NCBI GenBank assembly: GCA_031255525.1
Contig: JAIRSJ010000001.1
Coordinates: forward strand, 1-41,653
DNA: 41,653 nt
Source: Campylobacteraceae bacterium
GTDB lineage: Bacteria; Campylobacterota; Campylobacteria; Campylobacterales; Campylobacteraceae
Direction: 5' to 3'
Shown here: positions 20,626 to 31,349 of the stretch, in pieces
How the letters are laid out: the number at the start of each line of letters is the position of its first letter
How positions within the stretch are numbered: position 1 is the first letter of the stretch
Notes under the pieces: generated by a model
What the model was told of the DNA's origin: nothing
The model's database searches: none
The model's input: only the letters and a program-made list of their open reading frames with translations
Made by a program: the position numbers and the translations under genes

Positions 20626-22089
20626 TCATATATAGTAATCTATTGCTGTCATTATAGGTTCTACAAAAAATATAGCTGCTGCTGCAACAATTGCTGCTAC
20701 TCCGACAATAACCATAAGAGGTCTTGAAGCGTTTTCTATATAAACTGTACCTTCTGTTTGTAAAGGCTCTTTTAGGAACATAAAAACTATCAATTTCAAA
20801 TAATAATATATCGCTATCGCGCTATTTAAAGCCATTATCACGGCCAAAATGATAAAGCCTTCTCGTATGGCAACACTCATGATATATATCTTTCCCCAAA
20901 ATACTGAAAATGGCGGAATACCGGCCAATGAGAGCATAAATAAAGCCATAATTACGGCGCCCATAGGAGCTACTTTTATCATACCTGAAAATTTGGAATA
21001 CGGATGCTGATAGCGTTCATCATATAAATTCTCTTTATTTCTTGCTATCCACAAAAGTGTAAATGCACCGAAATTTACAAACATAAATAGCGTCAAATAT
21101 AAAAATATCGCTTCATTCGCTTGCTTAGAATTTAGTAAAACAGCACATAGAACAAACCCGACATGCGAAATGGAGCTAAATGCCAGCATTCTTTTTACGT
21201 CCGATTGAACAAGTGCCATGAGATTTGAGAGTGTCATGGTTACTACAGCCAATACATATAATATATCATTAACCCACATCAACTGTTCGCTCATAAGTGC
21301 TTCAAATAGTCTCATTACGACTATAAAACCTGCCATTTTAGGTACTATCGACATATATCCTGCGAGCGCTGCGCTACTTCCCTCATAAACATCGGGTGTC
21401 CAAGTATGAAAAGGTACGATTGAGAGTTTAAAGGCAAAAGATGCCAAGATAAACGCCAAAGCGCCAAGCGTTGCCGCCATAGGCTCAAAGTTTTTTTGCG
21501 CGAGTGTTTGCACTATGATATTTATGTCAGCACTTGAAGTTAATGCGTAAAGTATCATTGCGCCCATCGCAAAAAACCCGCTTGAAAGAGCTCCCATCGT
21601 AAAATATTTCAAAGCGGCTTCAATAGCGTTATTTTTATTATGCATAGCTATCATTGTATACAAAGCAAGCGAAGCAGTTTCAAGACCCACAAATATAAGT
21701 ATCAGATTATTTGTCGAAACCATAAATAAAAAGCCGGTTACGGCAAATAAAAGAAATGCGAAATATTCGGCAAATTTTTGTTCATCAAACTTCTTGCCGC
21801 TCAAAATCAAAGGAGCAAACAGCAAAGACGCAATCAAAATGATAATTTGCGCCAATTTCGCCATTCCATCCACTACTATCATATCAAAAAATCCATGTAC
21901 ATTTGTGTCGGAAATAATGACAAAGATCAAACTAATAATCAAAAAAAGTATGCTGAGCATAGCATAAAAGCTTCTTGAAAGCCCGCTTTTAGCTATATCT
22001 ATGCAGATAATGCAAAGCGCGCCCAAAGATAGAATTATCATAGGAGTCAGTACGGATAAGTTTAAACCTTCAAAAGTCAAATTTTCCAT
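20626..22089 (-). CDS. nuoN: Complex I (NDH-1-like) subunit N
   Basis: 487 aa polytopic; FVGLETASLALYTMIA...AALKYFTMGALSSGFFAMGAMILY, antiporter-like signature; position in nuo operon. Confidence 0.95.
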   Translation of the reverse strand: MENLTFEGLNLSVLTPMIILSLGALCIICIDIAKSGLSRSFYAMLSILFLIISLIFVIISDTNVHGFFDMIVVDGMAKLAQIIILIASLLFAPLILSGKKFDEQKFAEYFAFLLFAVTGFLFMVSTNNLILIFVGLETASLALYTMIAMHNKNNAIEAALKYFTMGALSSGFFAMGAMILYALTSSADINIIVQTLAQKNFEPMAATLGALAFILASFAFKLSIVPFHTWTPDVYEGSSAALAGYMSIVPKMAGFIVVMRLFEALMSEQLMWVNDILYVLAVVTMTLSNLMALVQSDVKRMLAFSSISHVGFVLCAVLLNSKQANEAIFLYLTLFMFVNFGAFTLLWIARNKENLYDERYQHPYSKFSGMIKVAPMGAVIMALFMLSLAGIPPFSVFWGKIYIMSVAIREGFIILAVIMALNSAIAIYYYLKLIVFMFLKEPLQTEGTVYIENASRPLMVIVGVAAIVAAAAIFFVEPIMTAIDYYI

Positions 22090-23612
22090 TATCTGTCCCC
22101 TTTATTGCCGACTTTTTCCAAAAATAGTTTTGTTTCATACTTTTCGGCATTGCCATACATTGTTTCTATAGTATTTTTGACGCTTGTTTCTATCGGAAAG
22201 AGTAGAGGTTTTGGATAAACTCCCAAGATTATCACCAATAATGCCATTGGAACAAGTGCGCAAATTTCGTGCGCATATAAATCTTTGAGTCCTTTATTCT
22301 CTTTTTTTGTCACTACGCCGAAAAATGATTTTCTATAAAGTTTTAACATATAAATTGCACCCAAAATTATACCGCAGCCGCCAAGCGCAGTCAAAAACCA
22401 GCTCACCTTGTAAAATCCAATCAAGGATAAAAATTCTCCAACAAATCCTATCGTAAGCGGAAGTCCCACGCTACCCATCATAATAACGGCAAAAATAGCG
22501 GCATACAGCGGCATAACCGAAGCAAGTCCGCCAAATTCGCTCATAAGTTTTGTATGGCGTCTATCGTATATCACACCGACTAGCATAAATAGAGCTCCAC
22601 TTACCACTCCATGGCTTATCATAAAAAATACAGAGCCGCTCACACCCTCTATATTCAGAGCAAACACACCTAATATTATAATGCCCATGTGCGATATTGA
22701 ACTGTATGCTATGACTTGTTTCATATCATCTTGTGCAAATGCGACTAAAGCCGCATATATAACCATTATGACCGATAAAATTGCAACCGGTGTTAAAAAA
22801 TACACAACCGCATCCGGAAACAGCGGCAATAAAAATCTTACGAATCCATAAGTTCCCATTTTAAGCAGCACAGCGGCGAGTATCACAGAACCAATTGTAG
22901 GTGCTTGTCCGTGCGCGTATGGAAGCCATGTATGAAATGGAAACATCGGAACTTTTATGGCAAAACCCAAGAAAAATGCGCCGAATAACCAAAGCTGGAT
23001 ACCAAAGGGGACTTTTAGTGTTTGCCAGTCTACAAATGAAAAGCTCCAAACCCCGCTCGAAGTATAATACATATAGGCAAAATACAGTATTCCTACCAAC
23101 ATAAGAACAGAACCGGAAAATGTGTATAAAAAGAATTTAACGGCAGCATATATGCGTTTATCAGCGCCCCATGCGCCTATAATATACAGCATCGGTACAA
23201 GCGATAGCTCCCAGAATAGATAAAAAATTATCATATCAAGACTCAAAAATACGCCTATCATTGTCATCTCTAAAAACAGTATGGAGATGATAAGATTTTT
23301 TAGATTTTGCATATTCCCAAGACTTATCAGGGCTATAAAAGTTATAAATGCGCTTAAAATTACCAAAAAAAGTGATATACCGTCTACTCCGAAAATAAAA
23401 TTTATGCCGAAGTTTGAAATTATCGGAATGTTTGTTAACATTTGAAATCCACCGAATGAATTATCGAAAAACCCCCATATTATAAGCGTGAAAACAAACT
23501 CCAAAAAAGTTACCACTATACCGTAAACTTTTATGCTATCTTGATTCACCATAAATCCCAAAAATCCTGCAAGCGCCGGAAAAACAGTCACAAAAATCAA
23601 TAAATATTCCAA
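22089..23612 (-). CDS. nuoM: Complex I subunit M
   Basis: 507 aa; FWELSLVPMLYIIGAWG, VPMFPFHTWLPYAHGQAPTIGSVILAAVLLKMGTYGFVRF. Confidence 0.96.
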   Translation of the reverse strand: MEYLLIFVTVFPALAGFLGFMVNQDSIKVYGIVVTFLEFVFTLIIWGFFDNSFGGFQMLTNIPIISNFGINFIFGVDGISLFLVILSAFITFIALISLGNMQNLKNLIISILFLEMTMIGVFLSLDMIIFYLFWELSLVPMLYIIGAWGADKRIYAAVKFFLYTFSGSVLMLVGILYFAYMYYTSSGVWSFSFVDWQTLKVPFGIQLWLFGAFFLGFAIKVPMFPFHTWLPYAHGQAPTIGSVILAAVLLKMGTYGFVRFLLPLFPDAVVYFLTPVAILSVIMVIYAALVAFAQDDMKQVIAYSSISHMGIIILGVFALNIEGVSGSVFFMISHGVVSGALFMLVGVIYDRRHTKLMSEFGGLASVMPLYAAIFAVIMMGSVGLPLTIGFVGEFLSLIGFYKVSWFLTALGGCGIILGAIYMLKLYRKSFFGVVTKKENKGLKDLYAHEICALVPMALLVIILGVYPKPLLFPIETSVKNTIETMYGNAEKYETKLFLEKVGNKGDR

Positions 23613-23624
23613 ACAGTACCCCCT

Positions 23625-25472
23625 TTAAGCGCTATAAAAAATTGCTGCCGTTAAAAGCAGCGCGAGACCAAAAACCATCCATCCTAACATTGCAGAAAGA
23701 TTTCCGCTTTGCATACATCTTGCTTTTTCTCCGCCGTATTTCATCATATTTGCAATCATATCAACAGTAGCGTCAATCATCTTTTCGTCAAGTTTTTTCC
23801 ACGAAAACTCAGCAAGTTTCTCAAAAGGACACACTATATAATTCGCATAAAATTTTGGAATGTAGTATTGATTAAAAAAGAGTTTGTAAAAAAAGTTTTT
23901 CTCCAATTTTTTGGAAAAGCCGCCGCATATGATATACATATAAACTGCAAAACCTATACCTAAAAGTGCGATGACAGATGTTGCTGATATCATAATAATT
24001 ACCAAAAAATGTTCCAATGTAAATTTATAACGCGGCAACAAAGAGGTTACAAAGTTATTAAATTCATTTTCAAACAAACCGCCGGAAATGACAGCCAAAA
24101 TACCAAGAGGAATCATAGACGCTATAGCCAAAGCGGAAGCCTCGTGAGGATGAATGTGGAGTTTTTCATACCGTTTTTCACCAAAAAATACAAGGCAAAT
24201 GAGTCTAAAACTATAAAACGCCGTCAATCCCGCTCCAATCCAAAGAGCGGCAAAAAGTACATAAGCATGTTCATTTAGCGCGACTTCCAAAATTTTATCT
24301 TTTGAGAAGAATCCGGCAAAAGGCCATATGCCGGCAAGGGCGACGGATGCTATTATCATCAAAATTGCAGTATATTTCATAGCTTTATACATGCCGCCCA
24401 TTTTTTTGATATTTAGCTCATCGTGCATGGCATGCATGACATTTCCTGCACCCAAAAAGAGAAGGGATTTGAAAAATGCGTGTGTCATCAGGTGAAACAA
24501 AGCTATCCAGTAAGCTCCAAGTCCCGCTGCTACAAACATATAGCCGAGCTGCGAAAGCGTAGAGTAAGCTATGATACGCTTAAGATCATTATTTACAAGT
24601 GCCATAAAAGCAGCAAAAATTGCTACAAACGCGCCAAGACTTGCTATGAAAAACCCTACATTTGGTATTAATGAAAAGAGCGGATTGGCGCGAATAACAA
24701 GATAAACTCCAGCCGTTACCATCGTGGCTGCGTGAATCAATGCGGATACCGGCGTAGGTCCTTCCATAGCATCTGCCAACCATGTATGGAGCGGGAATTG
24801 CGCCGATTTGCCCATAGCGCCTATAAAAAGCAATATACCAATAACCGCTATAGTTGCATTATCCAAAGAAGGAGCCGCTGCAAATACCACTTCGTACTGC
24901 AAACTTCCGATTTGCCAATATATAACAAAAATACCAAGTAACATACCAAGATCGGCGATTCTATTCATTATAAAAGCTTCATTTGCAGCCCAAGATGCGC
25001 TGTCTTTGTGATACCAAAAACCAATTAGCATCCATGAGCAAAGCCCAACCCCTTCCCATCCTATAAAAAGTCCAAGAAAATTATCGCTCATAACAAGTAC
25101 GAGCATTGAAAAGACAAATGCCGAAAGGTAGGAAAAATATCTGTTAAAACCTTTATCGTGACCCATATAATATATAGAATAAATATGTACAAGAGTTGAA
25201 ACAATTCCAACCGTCACCATCATAATAACAGATACCTCATCCACAACAAATCCGAAAGGTACGCTAAAATCCCCTGCACTTATCCATTCGCTTAAAGTCA
25301 CATGAAGTCTCTCGCCTCTAAATAAAAGTATAAGTGACGACAAAGCCGAAGAACCAATAAGTAAAGAGTTTACAACTCCTACAAAAATATTTTTTTTACC
25401 CAAAGAGAACAGAGCGGCAAAGACGGAAGCTACAAGCGGCGCAAAAAGGGCTATATATACATATTTTTCCAT
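23625..25472 (-). CDS. nuoL: Complex I subunit L
   Basis: 615 aa; FIGWEGVGLCSWMLIGFWY, KSAQFPLHTWLADAMEGPTPVSALIHAATMVTAGVYLV. Confidence 0.97.
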   Translation of the reverse strand: MEKYVYIALFAPLVASVFAALFSLGKKNIFVGVVNSLLIGSSALSSLILLFRGERLHVTLSEWISAGDFSVPFGFVVDEVSVIMMVTVGIVSTLVHIYSIYYMGHDKGFNRYFSYLSAFVFSMLVLVMSDNFLGLFIGWEGVGLCSWMLIGFWYHKDSASWAANEAFIMNRIADLGMLLGIFVIYWQIGSLQYEVVFAAAPSLDNATIAVIGILLFIGAMGKSAQFPLHTWLADAMEGPTPVSALIHAATMVTAGVYLVIRANPLFSLIPNVGFFIASLGAFVAIFAAFMALVNNDLKRIIAYSTLSQLGYMFVAAGLGAYWIALFHLMTHAFFKSLLFLGAGNVMHAMHDELNIKKMGGMYKAMKYTAILMIIASVALAGIWPFAGFFSKDKILEVALNEHAYVLFAALWIGAGLTAFYSFRLICLVFFGEKRYEKLHIHPHEASALAIASMIPLGILAVISGGLFENEFNNFVTSLLPRYKFTLEHFLVIIMISATSVIALLGIGFAVYMYIICGGFSKKLEKNFFYKLFFNQYYIPKFYANYIVCPFEKLAEFSWKKLDEKMIDATVDMIANMMKYGGEKARCMQSGNLSAMLGWMVFGLALLLTAAIFYSA

Positions 25473-25474
25473 CT

Positions 25475-25777
25475 CTACCCTTTCATGATATTCAAGCTAT
25501 CAAGATCTATAGTGCCTGTGCGTTTATACCAAAGCACCAGTAGTCCTAATCCTACAGCCACTTCGCTTGCGGCTATAGCTATGATAAATAGAGCAAATAT
25601 CTGTCCGTTTATATCCGCATAAAATTTGGAGATCGCAACAAAACCAACATTCGCGGCATTTAATAAAATTTCCGTCGCAAAAAACAGCATCAAAAGACTT
25701 TTGCGTCTCAAAACACCAAGAATTCCTATTGCAAATAAAACTCCCGACAACGCAAGATAATGACCTATTCCTATCAT
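25475..25777 (-). CDS. nuoK: Complex I subunit K
   Basis: 100 aa; LLMLFFATEILLNAANVGFVA; IAIAASEVAVGLGLLV. Confidence 0.96.
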   Translation of the reverse strand: MIGIGHYLALSGVLFAIGILGVLRRKSLLMLFFATEILLNAANVGFVAISKFYADINGQIFALFIIAIAASEVAVGLGLLVLWYKRTGTIDLDSLNIMKG

Positions 25778-26295
25778 TTGGTCTCCTTATCGGTATTCAT
25801 TCTTTTGCTTACTAAAACAATCCCCGCTATCATAGCTGTCAGCAGCATCACAGCGGCAAGCTCAAATACCACCAAATACTCTCTAAACAATACGCGTCCT
25901 ATCATATGAGCGTTGCTAAGTTCGCCACTTGCCAAAAACGATGCGGAAGTATCTTTAACAACAATCGGTGCGCCTAAAACAACAAGTATTAAAATAGCAG
26001 ATGCAATACTTAACGTATATATCAACTTCTTAGAAGATATATTTTCTTTCACATCTCTTGTTGTATCAAAAAACATCATACCAAACGCATAAAGAGCCAT
26101 TACGGAACCTGTATATACAACTATCTGCACTACTCCGATAAATTCGGCATCCAGCAAGAAAAAAAAGCCTGCAATAAATACCATTCCGCCTGCTAAAGCA
26201 CTCATTGAATAAAGAGCATTTTTGCTCAACACCGCTATTAAAAAAAATCCTATGACAAGAGCGGAAAAAACATAAAAAGCAATAATTTCATACAT
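25774..26295 (-). CDS. nuoJ: Complex I subunit J
   Basis: 173 aa; FLLDAEFIGVVQIVVYTGSVMALYAFGMMFF. Confidence 0.95.
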   Translation of the reverse strand: MYEIIAFYVFSALVIGFFLIAVLSKNALYSMSALAGGMVFIAGFFFLLDAEFIGVVQIVVYTGSVMALYAFGMMFFDTTRDVKENISSKKLIYTLSIASAILILVVLGAPIVVKDTSASFLASGELSNAHMIGRVLFREYLVVFELAAVMLLTAMIAGIVLVSKRMNTDKETK

Positions 26296-26304
26296 ACAAG
26301 CTCC

Positions 26305-26922
26305 CTAATATGAAAGCGGCGTCTTTTTGACGCATTTATCGGCATTATCACTCAAAGAGCCATATCCTTCAAACTCTTTCTGTCCACCGTTTTTAAATGT
26401 ATCCATGGGTGTTAACATATCTTTCTTCAATCCGAATAAAGAGCGTTGTTCACTCGCATACTCATATTCGTCTCCGTGTACGATAGCAAGCTCCGGACAT
26501 ACCTCAGCGCAAAGCCCGCAATATATGCAGCGTCCAAAATTTATAGTATATTCGCTTACAAATTTGCGTCCTTTATCGTCCGCTTTTGTATCCATTCTAA
26601 TGCAGTTTGAAACGCATATCTTTTCACAAAGCCCGCATCCTATGCATCTTTCGCTCCCGCTTTCCAGTAACCTCAATAATTTATGCACAGAGCGATATCT
26701 TGGTGGTATTTGCATTTTTTCAAGCGGATATTGTGTGGTGTGGCTATTCTTTTTACCTTTTGCCATCTCCCGAAAAACTATCCAAAGTCCTACGAAAAGT
26801 TCTAATTTTATACTTCGTTTAAATACTTGACGAAATCTCTCCCAGCTATTTTTTGCAGGTTTTTCATGTTTATAGTATATATATCCGTTTGTATTGCGAT
26901 TTTTAAATTGATCAAGTTTCAT
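26305..26922 (-). CDS. nuoI: Complex I subunit I (two 4Fe-4S ferredoxin motifs)
   Basis: [21 protein letters not shown] and [17 protein letters not shown]; likely start MKLDQFKN at 26922 (ORF extends to 27006). Confidence 0.96.
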   Translation of the reverse strand: MKLDQFKNRNTNGYIYYKHEKPAKNSWERFRQVFKRSIKLELFVGLWIVFREMAKGKKNSHTTQYPLEKMQIPPRYRSVHKLLRLLESGSERCIGCGLCEKICVSNCIRMDTKADDKGRKFVSEYTINFGRCIYCGLCAEVCPELAIVHGDEYEYASEQRSLFGLKKDMLTPMDTFKNGGQKEFEGYGSLSDNADKCVKKTPLSY

Positions 26923-26933
26923 AATTTTACCTC

Positions 26934-27926
26934 CTACAACAATACCAATCCGGTAATTAAAATATTTAAAAGTGCTATTGGCATCAATACTTTCCAGCAT
27001 AACCACATAAGCTGGTCAGGTCTAACATGTGGCCACGCTCCTCTTGCCCATATAAAGAGGAACATAAAAAACAAAACTTTGAGCAATATCATAATACCGC
27101 CGGGAATTATCCAAAGCGCATTAAATCCGCCAAAAAACATAATACTCACCAGAAATGAGATTAATATCATATTAGAATATTCGCCGAGAAAAAACAGTGC
27201 CCATCGCATGCCCGAATATTCAGTGATATATCCGCTTACTATTTCGGACTCTTGTTCCAATAAATCAAATGGGGTTCTGTTTGTTTCGGCAAATCCAGCT
27301 ATCAAAAACAGTATAAATGCTACAGGCTGTTTCCAGACAAGCCAATCAAAAATTCCGCCGTTTTGAAAATTATTTATCTCGATAAGCGATAGAGAACTTA
27401 CAATCATTATTACAGATAAAATAGAAAGAGCGGTTATTACTTCAAATGATAATAATTGAACGACAACACGTGCTCCACCCAAAAGAGACCATTTATTCGC
27501 GCTGCTCATACCTGCGAGTAGCGGTGCATACATGCCGGCTGAGGAGACTCCCAAAATAAATAAAATACCGACATTTATATCGGAAATTATAGGATAAACT
27601 TTATATCCGAAAAATGTAAATTCAGAAAACATCGGAACAGCTGCAAACGCTGTAAATACAGCCGCTATTGTTATCAGGGGTGCTATTAGAAAAATGATTC
27701 GCACGGAATTTTGCGGTACCATATCTTCTTTCATAAAGAGTTTGATAACATCAGCTAGCGCTTGTAAAATCCCAAAAGGTCCGACATACATGGGTCCTAG
27801 ACGACGTTGCATAAAACCTAAAATTTTACGTTCCACATATGTGGCAAATCCTGCAAGCGAGGCTATAACAACTAAAACCGCTACACCTTTTATGATCGTT
27901 TCTATAATTATGCCGGTTTCATTCAT
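26934..27926 (-). CDS. nuoH: Complex I subunit H
   Basis: 330 aa; [68 protein letters not shown]. Confidence 0.97.
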   Translation of the reverse strand: MNETGIIIETIIKGVAVLVVIASLAGFATYVERKILGFMQRRLGPMYVGPFGILQALADVIKLFMKEDMVPQNSVRIIFLIAPLITIAAVFTAFAAVPMFSEFTFFGYKVYPIISDINVGILFILGVSSAGMYAPLLAGMSSANKWSLLGGARVVVQLLSFEVITALSILSVIMIVSSLSLIEINNFQNGGIFDWLVWKQPVAFILFLIAGFAETNRTPFDLLEQESEIVSGYITEYSGMRWALFFLGEYSNMILISFLVSIMFFGGFNALWIIPGGIMILLKVLFFMFLFIWARGAWPHVRPDQLMWLCWKVLMPIALLNILITGLVLL

Positions 27927-30309
27927 CTGTTGCCTTCTTTATAAAAACTTCGGCAAATCTGTATTGTTTGTTGAATAGCGGATACACATTCACCTTTTCA
28001 TCAAAAGTCGGCACATAAGCAAACTCGCCTGTTATGCTACTATCCTCTTTTGCATATAAAGATAAAGTCACACCGTTTTTTAAAGATATATCCACTAAGT
28101 CTCCATCTTTAAATCCGCGAAAATATAAAAACTCTTTTGAAGCGTAGAGATATGGAGTAATTTTTGTCTGGCGAGCTGCATTGACAAACGAATTAAATTG
28201 CGAAGGTGGATTTAATCTATAAACTACATCGCCATAAAAAGCCAACTCTTCGAATCCCGATACAGCTTCAGAAATATTTTTCCGACTATTTTCAAGCAGA
28301 TATCCTCTGTGTTCATTCCCATTATTATCATAATAGCTAGTAAGCTCATCAAATTCCGTTTCTTGAAAACCGTGTTTTTTAGGAAGCTTTTTTGTGTAAT
28401 CTATCGTGTATTTAGAATATATCCCTAAAGCATTGGCAATATCGTTCAGTGCATAACCCCTATAAGGAAGCGCGGCATTTGTCGGCACTACTCTTTTATC
28501 TATATTTGTAAATGTACCCTCTTGCTGGTTCAAGGACGGCATATCTAAATCCCCATTGCCAAGCGCACTTATAGTTATATCCCCGAAACGATTGTATCCA
28601 AGGGAGCTGCCTTCTTGAAACTCGTCAAGTTCGCATATAAGGGCTACGCCCAAAGAGTTGGTTTCGTGAGGAATTATCACCGCTTTTATATTGGCCACCC
28701 TTTCTAATACTCCGACTATATAAGCCATATTTTTCCATCTCGGATGCGTTAATATATCTTGCCCTATGATCAGGCTCACATTTTCTTTTGAAGCTTTTAT
28801 CTCTTCTATCCTGGCTCTCATATCCTCCAGTCCTGCTATTTCCCACAATCTTGACGTACTAACGTCAATTTTTTTATCATCTGCGACTTTCGTTTGCGTT
28901 GCATGAAAAGTTTGTAAACACTTGCTTGTAATGTTATCAAGTTCGCTTAAAGGCACAAATATCTCCAGCAAAAGATACAAAATCGCCTCCTCGTTTCCCG
29001 CCTTATAATTTAACTGCAACAAATTTTTGGAGTAGTTTTGTACAATTTTGTCATGTATCGGATGAGCGTATATACCAAAAGCTTTGTTCATTTTAAGAGC
29101 GTTATTAAAAGCATAAGCCAAGTTTGGCATATCATATCTTAACATGCTACCCACGCTTATTATAAAATCGCTTTTTTTTACATTTTCCATAGAGCCCTTA
29201 TATAGGCTATATCCGGAAGTTTTGCCCATAGCTTTTAAAAATCTTTGATAGAGAAATGCGTCTTCGTTTATCAGTTTTAATCCGAACTTCTCTTTCATTT
29301 TTTGCAAAATAAACGCTTCTTCGTTTGTGATAAAACTGTTGAAGGTTATAGTGCCAATACTATTTTGTATAAAATTGACAACTTTATTAAAACCGTTTTT
29401 ATCCTTATGTGTAACATTATTTGCATAGTCATACCCAAATCTCGCCGCTCTGTTTAAAGGTGCAAAATCTTTATCGCCGCTTACTCTGTAAATTTTCGGC
29501 TCGGGATTTGAAATGCTTGTCTGTTTTACCTCGTAATATATCAGCGAGCAATCTGCGCTATGCGGATTTGAAGCCGGGATTTTTTTGAGTTCCCATGCAT
29601 TTGAAGTGTAGTGAAAATCAACACTTGTCAATGCACCTACGGGACATACCGCACTACATTCGCCGCAATCGCCGCAAGAAATTATTTCACCGTTTTCGTT
29701 TTTATTTTTACCGATGATAGATTTTTGCATTTTGTTCCAAACGGCGTATGCATCTTTTGGCATTGTATCTTTATACTCTTTAGGTACTGCAAGCTCTTCT
29801 CCGCGCGGCACTATTTTTAGAGCAGCTTCGCCGATTTTATCTTTGCAAACCGTAACACACCTTTCACACACTATACACAAAGATGGGTCATATCTTGTAA
29901 ACCCCCAATTTTCAATAGCTTTGTATGTATTATCAACAGCGTAATGCTGTTCTTTTACCTTTGCTTCCAACATATAATTTTGCAATTCGCATTCGCCGCT
30001 TTTATCACACACACCGCACTCTAAAGGATGATTTACGGCGTACACTTCCATGATTGCGCGTCTTTCTGCCTCAATCTCTTCCGTGTTGGTTATAACAATC
30101 TGCCCGTCTTTGGCTTTAGCATTGCATGTATAAGCTCTCTTTCCATCAACATCAGCCATGCAAAGTCTACACGCAAGTGTAGGAGAACAACAGCTAAGAT
30201 AGCATATTGCGGGTATAAATATATTGTTCGCCCTTGCAACGTTTAATATGCTCTCACCCTCTTTAGCAGTGCATTTCATACCATTTATAGTTATCGTTAT
30301 ATCAGCCAT
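27919..30309 (-). CDS. nuoG: Complex I subunit G
   Basis: 796 aa; N-terminal 2Fe-2S CYLSCCSPTLACRLCMADV, HPLECGVCDKSGECELQ, CIVCERCVTVC, CGDCGECSAVCPVGAL, then MopB-like domain. Confidence 0.95.
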   Translation of the reverse strand: MADITITINGMKCTAKEGESILNVARANNIFIPAICYLSCCSPTLACRLCMADVDGKRAYTCNAKAKDGQIVITNTEEIEAERRAIMEVYAVNHPLECGVCDKSGECELQNYMLEAKVKEQHYAVDNTYKAIENWGFTRYDPSLCIVCERCVTVCKDKIGEAALKIVPRGEELAVPKEYKDTMPKDAYAVWNKMQKSIIGKNKNENGEIISCGDCGECSAVCPVGALTSVDFHYTSNAWELKKIPASNPHSADCSLIYYEVKQTSISNPEPKIYRVSGDKDFAPLNRAARFGYDYANNVTHKDKNGFNKVVNFIQNSIGTITFNSFITNEEAFILQKMKEKFGLKLINEDAFLYQRFLKAMGKTSGYSLYKGSMENVKKSDFIISVGSMLRYDMPNLAYAFNNALKMNKAFGIYAHPIHDKIVQNYSKNLLQLNYKAGNEEAILYLLLEIFVPLSELDNITSKCLQTFHATQTKVADDKKIDVSTSRLWEIAGLEDMRARIEEIKASKENVSLIIGQDILTHPRWKNMAYIVGVLERVANIKAVIIPHETNSLGVALICELDEFQEGSSLGYNRFGDITISALGNGDLDMPSLNQQEGTFTNIDKRVVPTNAALPYRGYALNDIANALGIYSKYTIDYTKKLPKKHGFQETEFDELTSYYDNNGNEHRGYLLENSRKNISEAVSGFEELAFYGDVVYRLNPPSQFNSFVNAARQTKITPYLYASKEFLYFRGFKDGDLVDISLKNGVTLSLYAKEDSSITGEFAYVPTFDEKVNVYPLFNKQYRFAEVFIKKATDE

Positions 30310-31120
30310 GCGTCGCCCTTTTTGTTACCCTTGCAACCTCATATCTATATCCTCTTTGCCCATTTACGCCCAAAATTGCTATCATGCCTTTTAATTTATC
30401 CGATATCTCAAATCTTTTTTTATATTCGCCTCTTTTTGTGCTTATAGTTATTTCATCCTTGTCTTTTATTTTTGCTGCTATTGCAAATTGCAAAGAGGCC
30501 AAAAGTTTTTCACTCTCATTTTTTTGCGGACAAAAATATACAGCCATTCCATCAAAGCTGCTTATTCTTTCTATCTGAGGCGGTAAAAGAGCGTTATTTT
30601 CCGAATCGAGCTCCTTTCCGTTTATCAAACTTACATGTAAAGGTCTAAAACGATTTATCAAAGCTATCAATCCGCCGATAATATCGGCATTTGGATGATC
30701 ATTCAAATCATCTCCCAAAAGCAATGTCAAATTATTTTCGCCAAATATTTTCGCGCTTTTTTCTATCTCCTCTTCTCCGACATTGCTCTCTGCGCTTAGA
30801 TATCCTTCATCCAACTCTTCTATGTAATCCGCAGTGTTTTTGTTTAATTTCTTATCTTGCAGTAAAAATTTAGTCAAAAGAGCTAATACTCCGGCTTCCG
30901 AACCAATCTCATATTTTATATACTCATCAGCCCTAACATGCAAAAGCGGATCTTCCATCGGAGAAAAATAGATAATTTTAGGACTATTATCGCAAACTTT
31001 TTCTATGAGCGACTCGTTATCTTTTGAAGGCAAAGTGCCGATAAACAAAATTGCGTTGTTAGTCTCCGGTTTTTTGACACCAACTCCATATTTTTTGAAA
31101 GCTTTTATAAGTTCACTCAT
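30302..31120 (-). CDS. Non-canonical protein in the NuoF position of the Campylobacterota nuo operon
   Basis: 272 aa between nuoG and the NuoE-position gene, overlapping both; lacks the FMN/NADH-binding and 4Fe-4S motifs expected of NuoF. Confidence 0.85.
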   Translation of the reverse strand: MSELIKAFKKYGVGVKKPETNNAILFIGTLPSKDNESLIEKVCDNSPKIIYFSPMEDPLLHVRADEYIKYEIGSEAGVLALLTKFLLQDKKLNKNTADYIEELDEGYLSAESNVGEEEIEKSAKIFGENNLTLLLGDDLNDHPNADIIGGLIALINRFRPLHVSLINGKELDSENNALLPPQIERISSFDGMAVYFCPQKNESEKLLASLQFAIAAKIKDKDEITISTKRGEYKKRFEISDKLKGMIAILGVNGQRGYRYEVARVTKRATHG

Positions 31121-31349
31121 TTAAACTATTCACTCTCACAACTATTGTCCAATCCAACTCATTAAATTTCAAAGAGTTCAGTACTTCGCCGTTTTTTTCT
31201 CTTATTGCGTTGATAATCTCTCTTAACCGATTATCAGGAACACTCTCGAAAATAAATATCAAAACCTCTTTATCCAAACCTTTGCTTAAAACTTCAAGCA
31301 ATCTTGTTTTAAAATCTTGTTCGCAGCCTCTTAAATCGTATCGTCTCAT
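31113..31349 (-). CDS. Non-canonical small protein in the NuoE position
   Basis: 78 aa ([37 protein letters not shown]...); lacks the thioredoxin-like 2Fe-2S cysteines of NuoE; overlaps flanking genes. Confidence 0.85.
   Translation of the reverse strand: MRRYDLRGCEQDFKTRLLEVLSKGLDKEVLIFIFESVPDNRLREIINAIREKNGEVLNSLKFNELDWTIVVRVNSLNE

Noticed and set aside
26327-26830. 167-aa plus-strand ORF opposite nuoI
   Set aside because: Antisense shadow caused by the codon pattern of nuoI; Ser/Pro-rich composition typical of spurious antisense frames.
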